64,000 nucleotides of DNA from UBA2256 sp964531105 (GTDB lineage: Bacteria > Spirochaetota > Spirochaetia > Treponematales > Rectinemataceae). Each line of letters begins with the position of its first letter. Within the stretch, counting starts at the first letter, position 1. The position numbers and the translations under genes were made by a program. Below, piece by piece: positions 25,504 through 33,572 of this stretch. The notes beneath the pieces are model-generated. The model did not search any database. It was not told where the DNA came from and saw only the letters and a program-made list of their open reading frames with translations. Where the stretch lies: positions 48,565 through 112,564 of the forward strand of contig CAZHFN010000002.1 in assembly GCA_964531105.1 (NCBI GenBank), given 5' to 3'.

Positions 25504-26534
25504 AACGCGGAATCGGCAGGCCGGAGAGCCTGCGTACCATCTTGATCTCTTTGCTTGCGGCGTTACTAGCCGCCGGCTGTGCCCTCATACCCGAAGAAGT
25601 TACCCGAAGCGAACCTTCGGCCTATCTGGAATACGCTCCCCAAATCTATGCCAGATTTTCAGGTCGAGCCTTGAGAGACCTCACGGGAAACCTGGATGAC
25701 CAGGAGTTGAGTGCCCTATTTTCCAAGGCCATGCCTACAAGCACCGATAGTCAGGCATCGTCCCAGGCTCAGGGTTCGGCAGGAAAGGCCGCAGCCTCTG
25801 AACCTACGGCCAATGCAGCCTTTGTAAGAGAATTCTTGAGCAAGACAACTACTTTCGGAACAGGGATCAGAGGCCTGAGTACCCAGAAACTCATGGCTGA
25901 GGCTATATTTCTCGGCCAGTTTTCTCCCATCTCGCTGCGCATTGCCCTTACCATGGAGGGCAATTGGGAACGATTGCAGGATGGAGGGTATAAATCAGCC
26001 CAGTATCCCCTTTATCTTCGTTCTCCCCAGGCTGGCTGGGTACACCTCTCCACCGAGTCCGCTCCAGGGACCAGACAGGAGGCGATTCTGGCCTATCCTC
26101 GTCCAATGGAGTCAATTGCGTCATCAGATATCTTTATCAGCATAAACGAGCCCAGGATCCTTTTCGCCGGAACCCTGCCACTGGAAGCTTCCGCGATTCC
26201 CCTGGAAACCGTGCTCATGGCCGGGAGTCTGGTGGAGCCCAATGCCTTGGCGATTCAGGCTTCAGCGCCTTCTTCGCCCCTGCAGGCAGATCAGCTATTC
26301 CGGAACTATCGAGTGGATCTTTACATCGTGGTAAAGGACGAGGCAACAGCACGAGCATATAGGCCCGTTGTGCGCTTTCTATGGGCTGCGGCAGCTTCCC
26401 GCTTATTTCCCGGTAGGAGCGATATAGCTTCTTTGCCTTTAAGTCTCGAGGGTGCAGTCTACGTGGTGCGGGGTATTAGCTTGAGCAAGTCCGATATCCA
26501 GGGGATGATCCTTTCCAGTATGGCCAACCCCTAA
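25500..26534 (+). CDS. Lipoprotein of unknown function coupled to the DUF6765 gene
   Basis: This 344-residue protein has a type II signal peptide with lipobox LLAAGC (cleavage before about Cys27). The mature region contains a Ser/Ala/Gln-rich low-complexity insert (about 80-105), then a mostly beta domain with paired segments such as GIRGLSTQKLMAEAIFLGQF and YRVDLYIVVKDEATARAYRP. I recognise no family. The start ATG overlaps the previous stop (ATGA), so it is translationally coupled to the DUF6765-type gene and may be its envelope partner. There is no downstream terminator; it converges on the hydrolase gene 11 bases away. Confidence 0.75.
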   Translation: MKRGIGRPESLRTILISLLAALLAAGCALIPEEVTRSEPSAYLEYAPQIYARFSGRALRDLTGNLDDQELSALFSKAMPTSTDSQASSQAQGSAGKAAASEPTANAAFVREFLSKTTTFGTGIRGLSTQKLMAEAIFLGQFSPISLRIALTMEGNWERLQDGGYKSAQYPLYLRSPQAGWVHLSTESAPGTRQEAILAYPRPMESIASSDIFISINEPRILFAGTLPLEASAIPLETVLMAGSLVEPNALAIQASAPSSPLQADQLFRNYRVDLYIVVKDEATARAYRPVVRFLWAAAASRLFPGRSDIASLPLSLEGAVYVVRGISLSKSDIQGMILSSMANP

Positions 26535-26545
26535 TCTCCCTTATT

Positions 26546-27955
26546 TCATCCTCCCGAACCCATGCTCCTGGTGTATGCCTGGCTTCCGGGTGGCAGAGGA
26601 CGAACCTTCGCGAATGCTGCGAGCAACTCGCTCAAAGCATCAGGCACGGGGTAATCGGGGTTGGTAAAGGAATCGAAATTTTCATCTTCCGTACTTACCT
26701 GCTTGAGGGCATAATTCATGGAGGGAATGATTCTCGCCGATGCTCTGGGCAAGGCGTCTAGAAGCTTTTCGAAAGAAGCGGGGGAAACCTGCATATCCTT
26801 TTCGCCATAGAGGAAGAGGACAGGAACCTGCAACCTGGAGAATTCTTCCTCCGGATTGTAGGAAAGCCAGGATTTTAGCCAGGGAATGCGGGGTGTCGAA
26901 AAGAAATCCGCCAGAACGGGCGAAGGCTTGGGAAAATCTTCCCCGGCGAGAATAGCCTTTATCAGCAATTCTCCCTCTTCCCGAATCCCAGGATCGAGGT
27001 CCTCCAGAGACATTCGCAGGACATCTAGTGGTTTTTCTCCCGAGACTGTCATGCCCACCAACCCGTCGACAAAGATACCTTTTTCCTCAAGGGTATTGAC
27101 TGCCGCAGCACCAATCCAAGCCCCTTCGTTCATGCCGGCCACGATATAGCGGGAAAAGCCCCCTCTTCGCAGAAAGCCTTCGATTATCAGTGTGGCATCA
27201 TCTATCTGTTCCTGCAGGCTGGCGGCTACACCTGAAGAAACCAGGGAGTAGGCTTCTCCCGATCCCCGTTTATCGTATCTGAAGCTGGCTACTCCCCTCA
27301 CCGCAAGCGCCTGCGCCAGTAGAGCAAGGCTGTCCGAGCGGCCGGGAACGCTAAAATTATTGCCGTTTCTGTCGCTGTTGCCGGAACCTGAAAGGAGTAT
27401 TACCAGGGGAGGTTCTCCCGTGCGGACCATCGGCAGAAGAAGGGTTCCCGGGAGTCTTTGTCCTGCTGCATCGACGCCCATCCTCAGTTCACTGGACTGG
27501 AGCTTTTCTTCTTCCAAAGCCAGCCTGAAACTACCTTTCCAAGACTTGGATTTAGCCGTACCCAGAATTGCTTTTACTGAAGCCGCATAGACACCCTCGA
27601 AGAGGAGTTCTTCATCGGGGCCTAGGGCACCGAAGGAAAAACGCAGCGTAGAGGAATTCCAGGATACTTGGTCCAGGGGATAGCCGTACATGGACTGCTC
27701 AGGTATATCCATGAGAGCACCTCGCCCCTGTTCCAGAATCTTGAGGCTGATAGGTGCCTGGAGCGATGAAACATCATCCGTACTGCCTTTACCGGCGTTG
27801 CCATCCTTGCGTATTGCCAGGCTTCCCATCCATAGACCAGCACTGATGCCTGTCATCGCTGGCACCGACGGAGAGGCTGATGCCTGGGCATAGGGAGATG
27901 GAAGGGGGAATGCCAGAGAAAGAACCAAGCCAAGCAGGAGGGGGATGTGTTTCAC
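26546..27955 (-). CDS. Secreted alpha/beta hydrolase
   Basis: This protein has 469 residues from GTG 27955, placed seven bases after the adk stop with AAAGG/GGAG upstream; the longer TTG start would lie inside adk. A signal peptide (to about residue 27) is followed by a 130-residue N-terminal domain and then an alpha/beta-hydrolase fold. The oxyanion region is VILLSGSGNSDRNGN, and DKRGSG marks the cap-proximal strand. The usual GxSxG elbow reads GMNEGA, with Asn in place of the nucleophilic Ser. A charge-relay candidate Asp is in FLYGEKDMQV. It resembles YbbJ/EstA-like DUF hydrolases. The replaced elbow residue makes classical serine-hydrolase activity doubtful. Confidence 0.8.
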   Translation of the reverse strand: MKHIPLLLGLVLSLAFPLPSPYAQASASPSVPAMTGISAGLWMGSLAIRKDGNAGKGSTDDVSSLQAPISLKILEQGRGALMDIPEQSMYGYPLDQVSWNSSTLRFSFGALGPDEELLFEGVYAASVKAILGTAKSKSWKGSFRLALEEEKLQSSELRMGVDAAGQRLPGTLLLPMVRTGEPPLVILLSGSGNSDRNGNNFSVPGRSDSLALLAQALAVRGVASFRYDKRGSGEAYSLVSSGVAASLQEQIDDATLIIEGFLRRGGFSRYIVAGMNEGAWIGAAAVNTLEEKGIFVDGLVGMTVSGEKPLDVLRMSLEDLDPGIREEGELLIKAILAGEDFPKPSPVLADFFSTPRIPWLKSWLSYNPEEEFSRLQVPVLFLYGEKDMQVSPASFEKLLDALPRASARIIPSMNYALKQVSTEDENFDSFTNPDYPVPDALSELLAAFAKVRPLPPGSQAYTRSMGSGG

Positions 27956-27962
27956 TTTACCT

Positions 27963-28592
27963 TTAGCTCCTGACAGCCTCCGCAAATCGCGTGTACACGA
28001 CTTCGGGATCGCCAGTGCCGTCTATGGTAACCAATGTGCCTTTATTACCATACCAATTAATGAGAGGCGCGGTCTGATCTCTGTAAGCCCCGAGTCTGGT
28101 TCGGATGGATTCTTCCCTGTCGTCGGCTCTGGTGTACAGATCGGCTCCACAGGCATCGCAGCGCCCCTCCACCGAGGGAGGCATGCTGACGATGTGGTAG
28201 ATTTTTCCGCAGCCTGTGCATATCCGCCGACCGGTAAGGCGCTTTAGTATTACCGCATCTTCCACATCGAAATTTACGACCCAGTCTAGGCTTCCAATGC
28301 CCTCCAGCGCCTGGGCCTGGCCGATGGTACGGGGAAAGCCATCCAGGATCCAGCCTTTCAGTGCATCGGGCGAAGCAAGCCTCTCCCTCACCAAGGCGAT
28401 GGTGAGTTCATCGGGCACAAGCTTGCCCTCGTCCAGAATGCCCTTAACCTTTTTTCCCAGGTCGGTGCCATTTTTAATGGCCGCCCTGAAAAGATCGCCG
28501 GTAGAAATGTGGGGCAGCCCCATTCTAGAGGATGCCAGGCCGGCCAGAGTTCCCTTGCCAGCCCCTGGGGGGCCGAGAAATACCATTTTCAT
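27963..28592 (-). CDS. adk: Adenylate kinase
   Basis: This 209-residue enzyme interconverts ATP + AMP and 2 ADP. It starts at ATG 28592 (GGAG upstream); the 13 extra upstream codons are not conserved in character. P-loop GPPGAGKGT is at 7-15, the AMP site at ISTGDLFR, and DGFPRT follows. The LID domain is the long, zinc-type form with CTGC and CDAC pairs. It is cotranscribed with the upstream NMNAT-like gene and the downstream hydrolase gene. Confidence 0.96.
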   Translation of the reverse strand: MKMVFLGPPGAGKGTLAGLASSRMGLPHISTGDLFRAAIKNGTDLGKKVKGILDEGKLVPDELTIALVRERLASPDALKGWILDGFPRTIGQAQALEGIGSLDWVVNFDVEDAVILKRLTGRRICTGCGKIYHIVSMPPSVEGRCDACGADLYTRADDREESIRTRLGAYRDQTAPLINWYGNKGTLVTIDGTGDPEVVYTRFAEAVRS

Positions 28593-28667
28593 TGTCGTTG
28601 TTCTCCAATCTTCGATAGTATGAGGTAGCATGAATTTATTGATTATCCCAAGGCAGGGAAAATAATG

Positions 28668-29564
28668 CTAGACCCCGGACCAGGGCTGGTTCATATTGTA
28701 GCGGAAGAGTATTTCCAGCTTATCCCGTATTCCCTCCGTGGGAAGCACGAGGGTAATAGCCCTGTTCTCTCTGAAATCGGTACTAGAAGGCGTACCTACT
28801 ACGCTTTTTTCCATAAAAACAGGGACTTCCAGGCTCCGAATTCTTTGGAGATAGGGGGAAAAGCTGCCTCTCACCTGTCTTCGGGCAACGTGGATAGAAT
28901 GGCTGAATTCCACGCCCGAAAGCGAGGCCTGCCGCCTCCATACCCTCAAGTCTTCCTCCAGAAAATCCGTGGCAATGGGCAGGACGTCGGAACCGATGAG
29001 ATGGGTAAGTTCTAGTTTCATGCCTGTATGCATGGCAATAAAACGACGCACAATTTCTATCGTGTCAGCATTGGCCCCTATATCCAAAGGCAAGATGAAT
29101 GGCTCGAAGAGCCCCGTTAGCTGCATCTTCATTATCTGGTAGCGAAAGGAATAATCGGTTTTGCGGGGTTTTCCTTCGTTCTGCGAGCCTTCAGGCACTA
29201 CAATGAGAATGTCCGATCTACTCATCGAGGAAGCCAGAAGCCTGAGGGCTATGGTGAGGTGGGTTAGCTGGAATGGGTCGAAGGATCCGATGTAGAGGGC
29301 TACTCGGGCGACTCCTCCGGGATACCTGACAATCCGCGGATAGTCCCTTGTATCCAGTGGGTGGATGTCGCCTTTTGCGGCTTTAACGTCTATGTCAAAA
29401 AGCGCTTTAACAATGCGTTGTTCATAGTAGCTGTAGTCGTGCAACTCGCCTGGGCCCAAGTAGCCAACATGAGGAAGGGATTCAAAAATCTTCTTGAGAC
29501 GCCTGGCCAGTAACTCTACTTTGGGATTGGAGAATTTGGAGGGCCAGAGACAGGGGAAATACAT
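28668..29564 (-). CDS. NMNAT-like nucleotidyltransferase with altered HxxH motif
   Basis: This protein has 298 residues from ATG 29564, chosen because GAGGAGA lies seven bases upstream; in-frame ATGs at 29606 and further out have weaker sites. After a 100-residue N-terminal extension comes the HIGH-superfamily core YIGSFDPFQLTHLTIA, in which the first His of the canonical HxGH is Gln (Q-L-T-H). ILIVVPEGSQ and a C-terminal SSTDFREN (compare the ISSTxIR motif) support a nicotinate/nicotinamide-mononucleotide adenylyltransferase fold. It probably makes NAD precursors or a related nucleotide, but the substrate is uncertain. It is followed by adk. Confidence 0.75.
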   Translation of the reverse strand: MYFPCLWPSKFSNPKVELLARRLKKIFESLPHVGYLGPGELHDYSYYEQRIVKALFDIDVKAAKGDIHPLDTRDYPRIVRYPGGVARVALYIGSFDPFQLTHLTIALRLLASSMSRSDILIVVPEGSQNEGKPRKTDYSFRYQIMKMQLTGLFEPFILPLDIGANADTIEIVRRFIAMHTGMKLELTHLIGSDVLPIATDFLEEDLRVWRRQASLSGVEFSHSIHVARRQVRGSFSPYLQRIRSLEVPVFMEKSVVGTPSSTDFRENRAITLVLPTEGIRDKLEILFRYNMNQPWSGV

Positions 29565-29748
29565 ATTTGTTCTCCTCGAAGCCCTCGATTCCTCGGATCC
29601 ATCCATTACATCAGTATTCCTTGAAAATTGGAAAAAGGCAAATAAAAAATAAAAGCATCTTTTAAGTATATTTTTATCCAATTATGTCTTAGGTAATGCG
29701 ATCAATAAATATATTTTTAATTTATCTGATTTTATCGATATTTTTTTC

Positions 29749-29777
29749 TTGACAAACCAAAACAAGCCTCGTATTCT
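29749..29777 (+). promoter_or_regulatory. Strong sigma-70 promoter of the hydrogenase operon
   Basis: Consensus TTGACA (29749-29754), 17-base spacer, TATTCT (29772-29777). A very AT-rich tract (29640-29748) lies immediately upstream and could act as an UP element. The predicted leader is about 65 bases long. Confidence 0.8.
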
Positions 29778-29849
29778 GTTCCCTAGAATCCGGAACCACC
29801 GTTGTACCTGCAGTCCTGCGCATCGGTTCAATTAGGACAAGGAGGCCGT

Positions 29850-30365
29850 ATGCAAACGACCGCTTCCAGGCAATCGAGTCCCGGCATCGAAAAAATAATC
29901 CATACGTACCAAGGGACGCCAGGAGCGCTGCTTAAGGTTCTTGAGCACGTTCAGGAAGAGGATCCGAAACACTTTCTTTCGGAAACCTCGCTAAGAGAAA
30001 TCTCGGGATTGATGAAAATCCCACTGTCCCAAGTATATTCCATGGCCACTTTTTACTCCTTCTTCAATCTTAAACCCCAGGGCAAGCACTCCATAGTAGT
30101 TTGCCGCGGGACGGCCTGCCACACCAGAGGTTCATTATCCCTATTAAACGAAGCCCTGGCACGAATGGGTATACAGGAATTCAAGGAAGAAGAGGAAAAT
30201 TCAGCTACAAGCCTGGACGGATTCGCATCCATACGCACCGTGGCTTGCTTTGGCCAGTGCGCCTTGGCACCGGTAGTGCAGATCGACGGGGTGGTAAAGT
30301 CCAGGATGACCATAGGTAAATTGGTCACCATCCTGGAAAAGATGAAGAAAGGAGGGGACCGATGA
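29850..30365 (+). CDS. hydC: [FeFe]-hydrogenase subunit HydC (NuoE-like 2Fe-2S protein)
   Basis: This 171-residue protein is taken from ATG 29850, which has AAGGAGG directly upstream. A helical N-terminal bundle (residues 10-75) precedes a thioredoxin-like ferredoxin domain. The four 2Fe-2S ligands are CRGTAC and CFGQC. In trimeric hydrogenases, HydC relays electrons to the NAD(P)-binding HydB subunit. The gene overlaps the next start by four bases (ATGA), so the subunits are made together. Confidence 0.93.
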   Translation: MQTTASRQSSPGIEKIIHTYQGTPGALLKVLEHVQEEDPKHFLSETSLREISGLMKIPLSQVYSMATFYSFFNLKPQGKHSIVVCRGTACHTRGSLSLLNEALARMGIQEFKEEEENSATSLDGFASIRTVACFGQCALAPVVQIDGVVKSRMTIGKLVTILEKMKKGGDR

Positions 30366-33300
30366 AAGCCGTAACCGATCTTGGAAGCCTGAGAAAGGAA
30401 GGCCTCTCCCATGTCTTCAACGGAAAGCCCTGGGTTTCTGTTGGTCTGGGCACCTGTGGTATAGGTAACGGAGCCGATGAAGTTTTTGCGGTTCTCCAGG
30501 AAGGCGTAAAGACCGATAAACTGGATGCCAGGGTGCGCAGAGTGGGATGCTTCGGCTTCTGCGCCGCCGAACCTATTGTGATGATCTACAGGCCAGGCAA
30601 GCCGGTGCTTATGTTCTCCGAAGTAAAACCACTCAAAGCCCTATCGCTCCTCAAAGCCTTAGCCGATGACGCTGCATTCGATAAGGCCGCCAAACTGGCT
30701 GAGGCTAAAATAGAATCCTGGGATTTCAGGACTCATTCTCTTTCCTTTGGTGAAGCGTACCCTTTCCTCCCCTCCTGGAAAGAACTGGCTTTCTTCAAGG
30801 GCCAGGAAAAGCTCGTGCTACGAGACTGTGGACTGATCGATCCTGAACAAATCGAGGAGTATGTCGGAGTAGGCGGCTATACTGGCTTGCTCAAAGCCCT
30901 CTCCACCATGACCCCCGACTCGATAATCGAGGAACTCAAAAAATCAGGACTACGGGGAAGAGGAGGCGCTGGCTTTCCTACGTGGAAAAAGTGGCGGATC
31001 ATGCGGGACAATGTCCTGGCGAATCCCGGAGAGGCCTATGTCATATGCAACGCCGACGAAGGCGATCCGGGCGCCTACATGAACCGCAACGAAATCGAAT
31101 CGGATCCCCATATGCTCCTGGAAGGCATCATCATTGGCGCCTATGCCATGGGCGCTACCAAGGGCATTGTCTATGTGAGAGCTGAATATCCCCTGGCAGT
31201 TGAACGCTTCACTAAAGCCCTTGCGCAGGCAAGGGCTGCAGGTCTCCTGGGAAAGAATATTCTGGGCAGCAAATTCAGCTTTGACCTGGAAATAGTGACC
31301 GGCGCAGGCGCCTTTGTCTGCGGCGAGGAAACCGCCCTCATAGCCTCTATCGAAGGCAAGGCCGGCAGACCTTCGCCCAGGCCTCCCTTCCCCGCCCAGC
31401 AGGGCTTGTACGGAAGACCCACCACAATCAACAACGTCGAAACCTGGTGTAATATCCCCCTCATACTTGCCCGGGGCGGTGAATACTTCTCCTCCTTCGG
31501 GACAGCCAACAGCAGGGGTACCAAGGTGTTCTCCTTCGTAGGCAAGGTGCGCAACACGGGCCTCGTGGAGCTACCCATGGGCTCTACACTGGAGAGTGCC
31601 GTATACGGAATCTGCGAAGGCATGGGTCCTAAAAAGAAAATCAAGGGTCTCCAGTCCGGCGGACCATCAGGAGGATGCATACCAGCCTCCCTCTTCAAAA
31701 CACCCATCGATTATGAACATCTCACCGAATTAGGCGCCATTATGGGGTCAGGCGGCATGGTGGTCATGGATCAAGATAACTGCATGGTGGACGTTGCCCG
31801 CTACTTCATCAGCTTTACCGCCAACGAATCCTGCGGCAAGTGCACTCCCTGCCGGGAAGGCACTTCCCAGATGCTGAATATTCTCCAAGGCGTGTCCAAC
31901 GGGGAAGCCAGCGAACAGGATTTGAAAACCCTGGAATCCCTGGCCTTGGCGGTCAAGGACTCGGCCCTCTGTGGTCTAGGCCAGACGGCAGCCAACCCAG
32001 TGCTTACCACGCTCAAGTATTTCAGGGACGAATACATCCAGCATATCAAGGCCAAGCGCTGTCCTGCCGGTATTTGTGAAAACCTCTACGTGGCGCTCTG
32101 TGAATCCTCCTGCCCCATGCATATGAACATTCCCGGTTATCTCCAACTTCTCAAGGAGAACAGAATAGAAGACGCATTCGAACTCACCTTGCGGGAAAAT
32201 CCCTTGCCCGGAGCCTTGGGCAGGATATGCCACTTCCACTGCCGAATGCGCTGTAGAAGGGACATGCTGGACGAATCTGTGTCCCAGGGCGAGATCCACC
32301 GCTATCTGGCCGACTCCATGTACAAGATGGGCAGGGAAAAGACCATCTACAACAAGCTCATCAAGGAGAAATTGCCTCCCACAGGCAAGAAAATTTCCAT
32401 TGTAGGCGCCGGTCCTGCGGGACTTTCGGCAGCCTTTTGGCTGAGTCGCTTAGGCCACGAGGTTACTGTTTACGAGGCTGAACAGGAAGCCGGAGGCATA
32501 CTCCGCTGGGGAATCCCCTCCTACAGGCTCCCCAAGGACATTCTCAAGAAGGAAATAGCCTTCATACAAAAACTAGGTCCTCGATTTATCTTCAATACGA
32601 AGATGGAAACTCCCGATCAATGGCAGAGGCTGCTGGACGCATCGGATGCCGTTGTAGTGGCAGTAGGCGCAGGGCACGAGATAGCCTTGGGCATACCGGG
32701 TGAAGATCTGAAAGGGGTTTTTGGAGCAGGGGATTTCCTTAAAAAAATAAGCGAAAACCAGAAACCGAAAGTAGGAAGCGAGGTGGTCATTGTCGGCGGA
32801 GGCAATTCCGCCATCGACGCAGCCCGCTCTGCCCTAAGACTGGGGGCTTCGGTCACTATCGTGTATCGCAGAGCCAGGTCCGATATGCCGGCCAATGCCG
32901 AGGAACTCAATGGAGCACTAGAGGAAGGAATCACCGTCCTCTGCATGACCCAGCCTGTGGAGGTTGTAAGCCAGGGCACAGGGACTGCCCAGCGGGTTAA
33001 GGCGCTGAAGGTCCAGCGTATGAAGGCGGGTCCGGTGGACAGTTCTGGCCGTCCTACCCCAGTGCCCACCAGTGAATTCTATGAAATACCCTGCGATTCA
33101 ATAATCGTTGCCTTTGGAGAGAAAGTGAGGATCCCCGGCCTGGAAAACCTCGAGGTAACCATGGAGAGGGACGGAAGGCTCAAGGTCGACCCCTACTCGC
33201 TAAAATCGGCCAATGACAAGCTCTTTGCCTGCGGCGACGCGGTGATGGGACCTGCCACGGCCGCAGAAGCCATGGGGCAGGCCAGGGTGGTATCGGAAGT

Positions 33301-33562
33301 ACTGGATGAAAGCCTTACAGGCCAAAAACGTTTCTTCAAGCTCTTCCGGCATTTCGACTACAAAATGGAAGTGCCTAATAAACTCACCAAAGCCAAGATG
33401 ATCAGAGCAACCTTCATACCGGTGGATGCACGCAAGAACAATTTTATGGAAATCTCCCTGGGATATACGGGGGAACAGGCCAGAATAGAGGCCGACCGCT
33501 GTCTCCGCTGCGATGTCAGGGATCGAAAGCGCGAAACCTACAGCGCACCGGTAGAGGAATAA
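30362..33562 (+). CDS. HydB (NuoF-type) fused to a GltD-like FAD/NAD(P) oxidoreductase
   Basis: This is a single 1066-residue frame. Residues 1-110 form a thioredoxin-like 2Fe-2S domain (Cys32, Cys63 and Cys67 region). Residues 125-560 are the NuoF/HydB flavoprotein, with FMN/NADH loop GRGGAGFP (199-206), CNADEGDPGAYMNR, and the 4Fe-4S ligands Cys491, Cys494, Cys497 and Cys537. In place of the usual C-terminal ferredoxin of HydB there is a GltD/NfnB-like module (about 566-1066). Its N-terminal Cys-rich cluster region spans 567-631, its FAD motif GAGPAGLSA starts at 682, and its NAD(P) motif VGGGNSAIDAA starts at 811. It sits between hydC and hydA. The second pyridine-nucleotide site suggests a bifurcating or transhydrogenase-like complex using NADH and NADPH. 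Confidence 0.92.
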   Translation: MKAVTDLGSLRKEGLSHVFNGKPWVSVGLGTCGIGNGADEVFAVLQEGVKTDKLDARVRRVGCFGFCAAEPIVMIYRPGKPVLMFSEVKPLKALSLLKALADDAAFDKAAKLAEAKIESWDFRTHSLSFGEAYPFLPSWKELAFFKGQEKLVLRDCGLIDPEQIEEYVGVGGYTGLLKALSTMTPDSIIEELKKSGLRGRGGAGFPTWKKWRIMRDNVLANPGEAYVICNADEGDPGAYMNRNEIESDPHMLLEGIIIGAYAMGATKGIVYVRAEYPLAVERFTKALAQARAAGLLGKNILGSKFSFDLEIVTGAGAFVCGEETALIASIEGKAGRPSPRPPFPAQQGLYGRPTTINNVETWCNIPLILARGGEYFSSFGTANSRGTKVFSFVGKVRNTGLVELPMGSTLESAVYGICEGMGPKKKIKGLQSGGPSGGCIPASLFKTPIDYEHLTELGAIMGSGGMVVMDQDNCMVDVARYFISFTANESCGKCTPCREGTSQMLNILQGVSNGEASEQDLKTLESLALAVKDSALCGLGQTAANPVLTTLKYFRDEYIQHIKAKRCPAGICENLYVALCESSCPMHMNIPGYLQLLKENRIEDAFELTLRENPLPGALGRICHFHCRMRCRRDMLDESVSQGEIHRYLADSMYKMGREKTIYNKLIKEKLPPTGKKISIVGAGPAGLSAAFWLSRLGHEVTVYEAEQEAGGILRWGIPSYRLPKDILKKEIAFIQKLGPRFIFNTKMETPDQWQRLLDASDAVVVAVGAGHEIALGIPGEDLKGVFGAGDFLKKISENQKPKVGSEVVIVGGGNSAIDAARSALRLGASVTIVYRRARSDMPANAEELNGALEEGITVLCMTQPVEVVSQGTGTAQRVKALKVQRMKAGPVDSSGRPTPVPTSEFYEIPCDSIIVAFGEKVRIPGLENLEVTMERDGRLKVDPYSLKSANDKLFACGDAVMGPATAAEAMGQARVVSEVLDESLTGQKRFFKLFRHFDYKMEVPNKLTKAKMIRATFIPVDARKNNFMEISLGYTGEQARIEADRCLRCDVRDRKRETYSAPVEE

Positions 33563-33572
33563 GGGGGAGACC

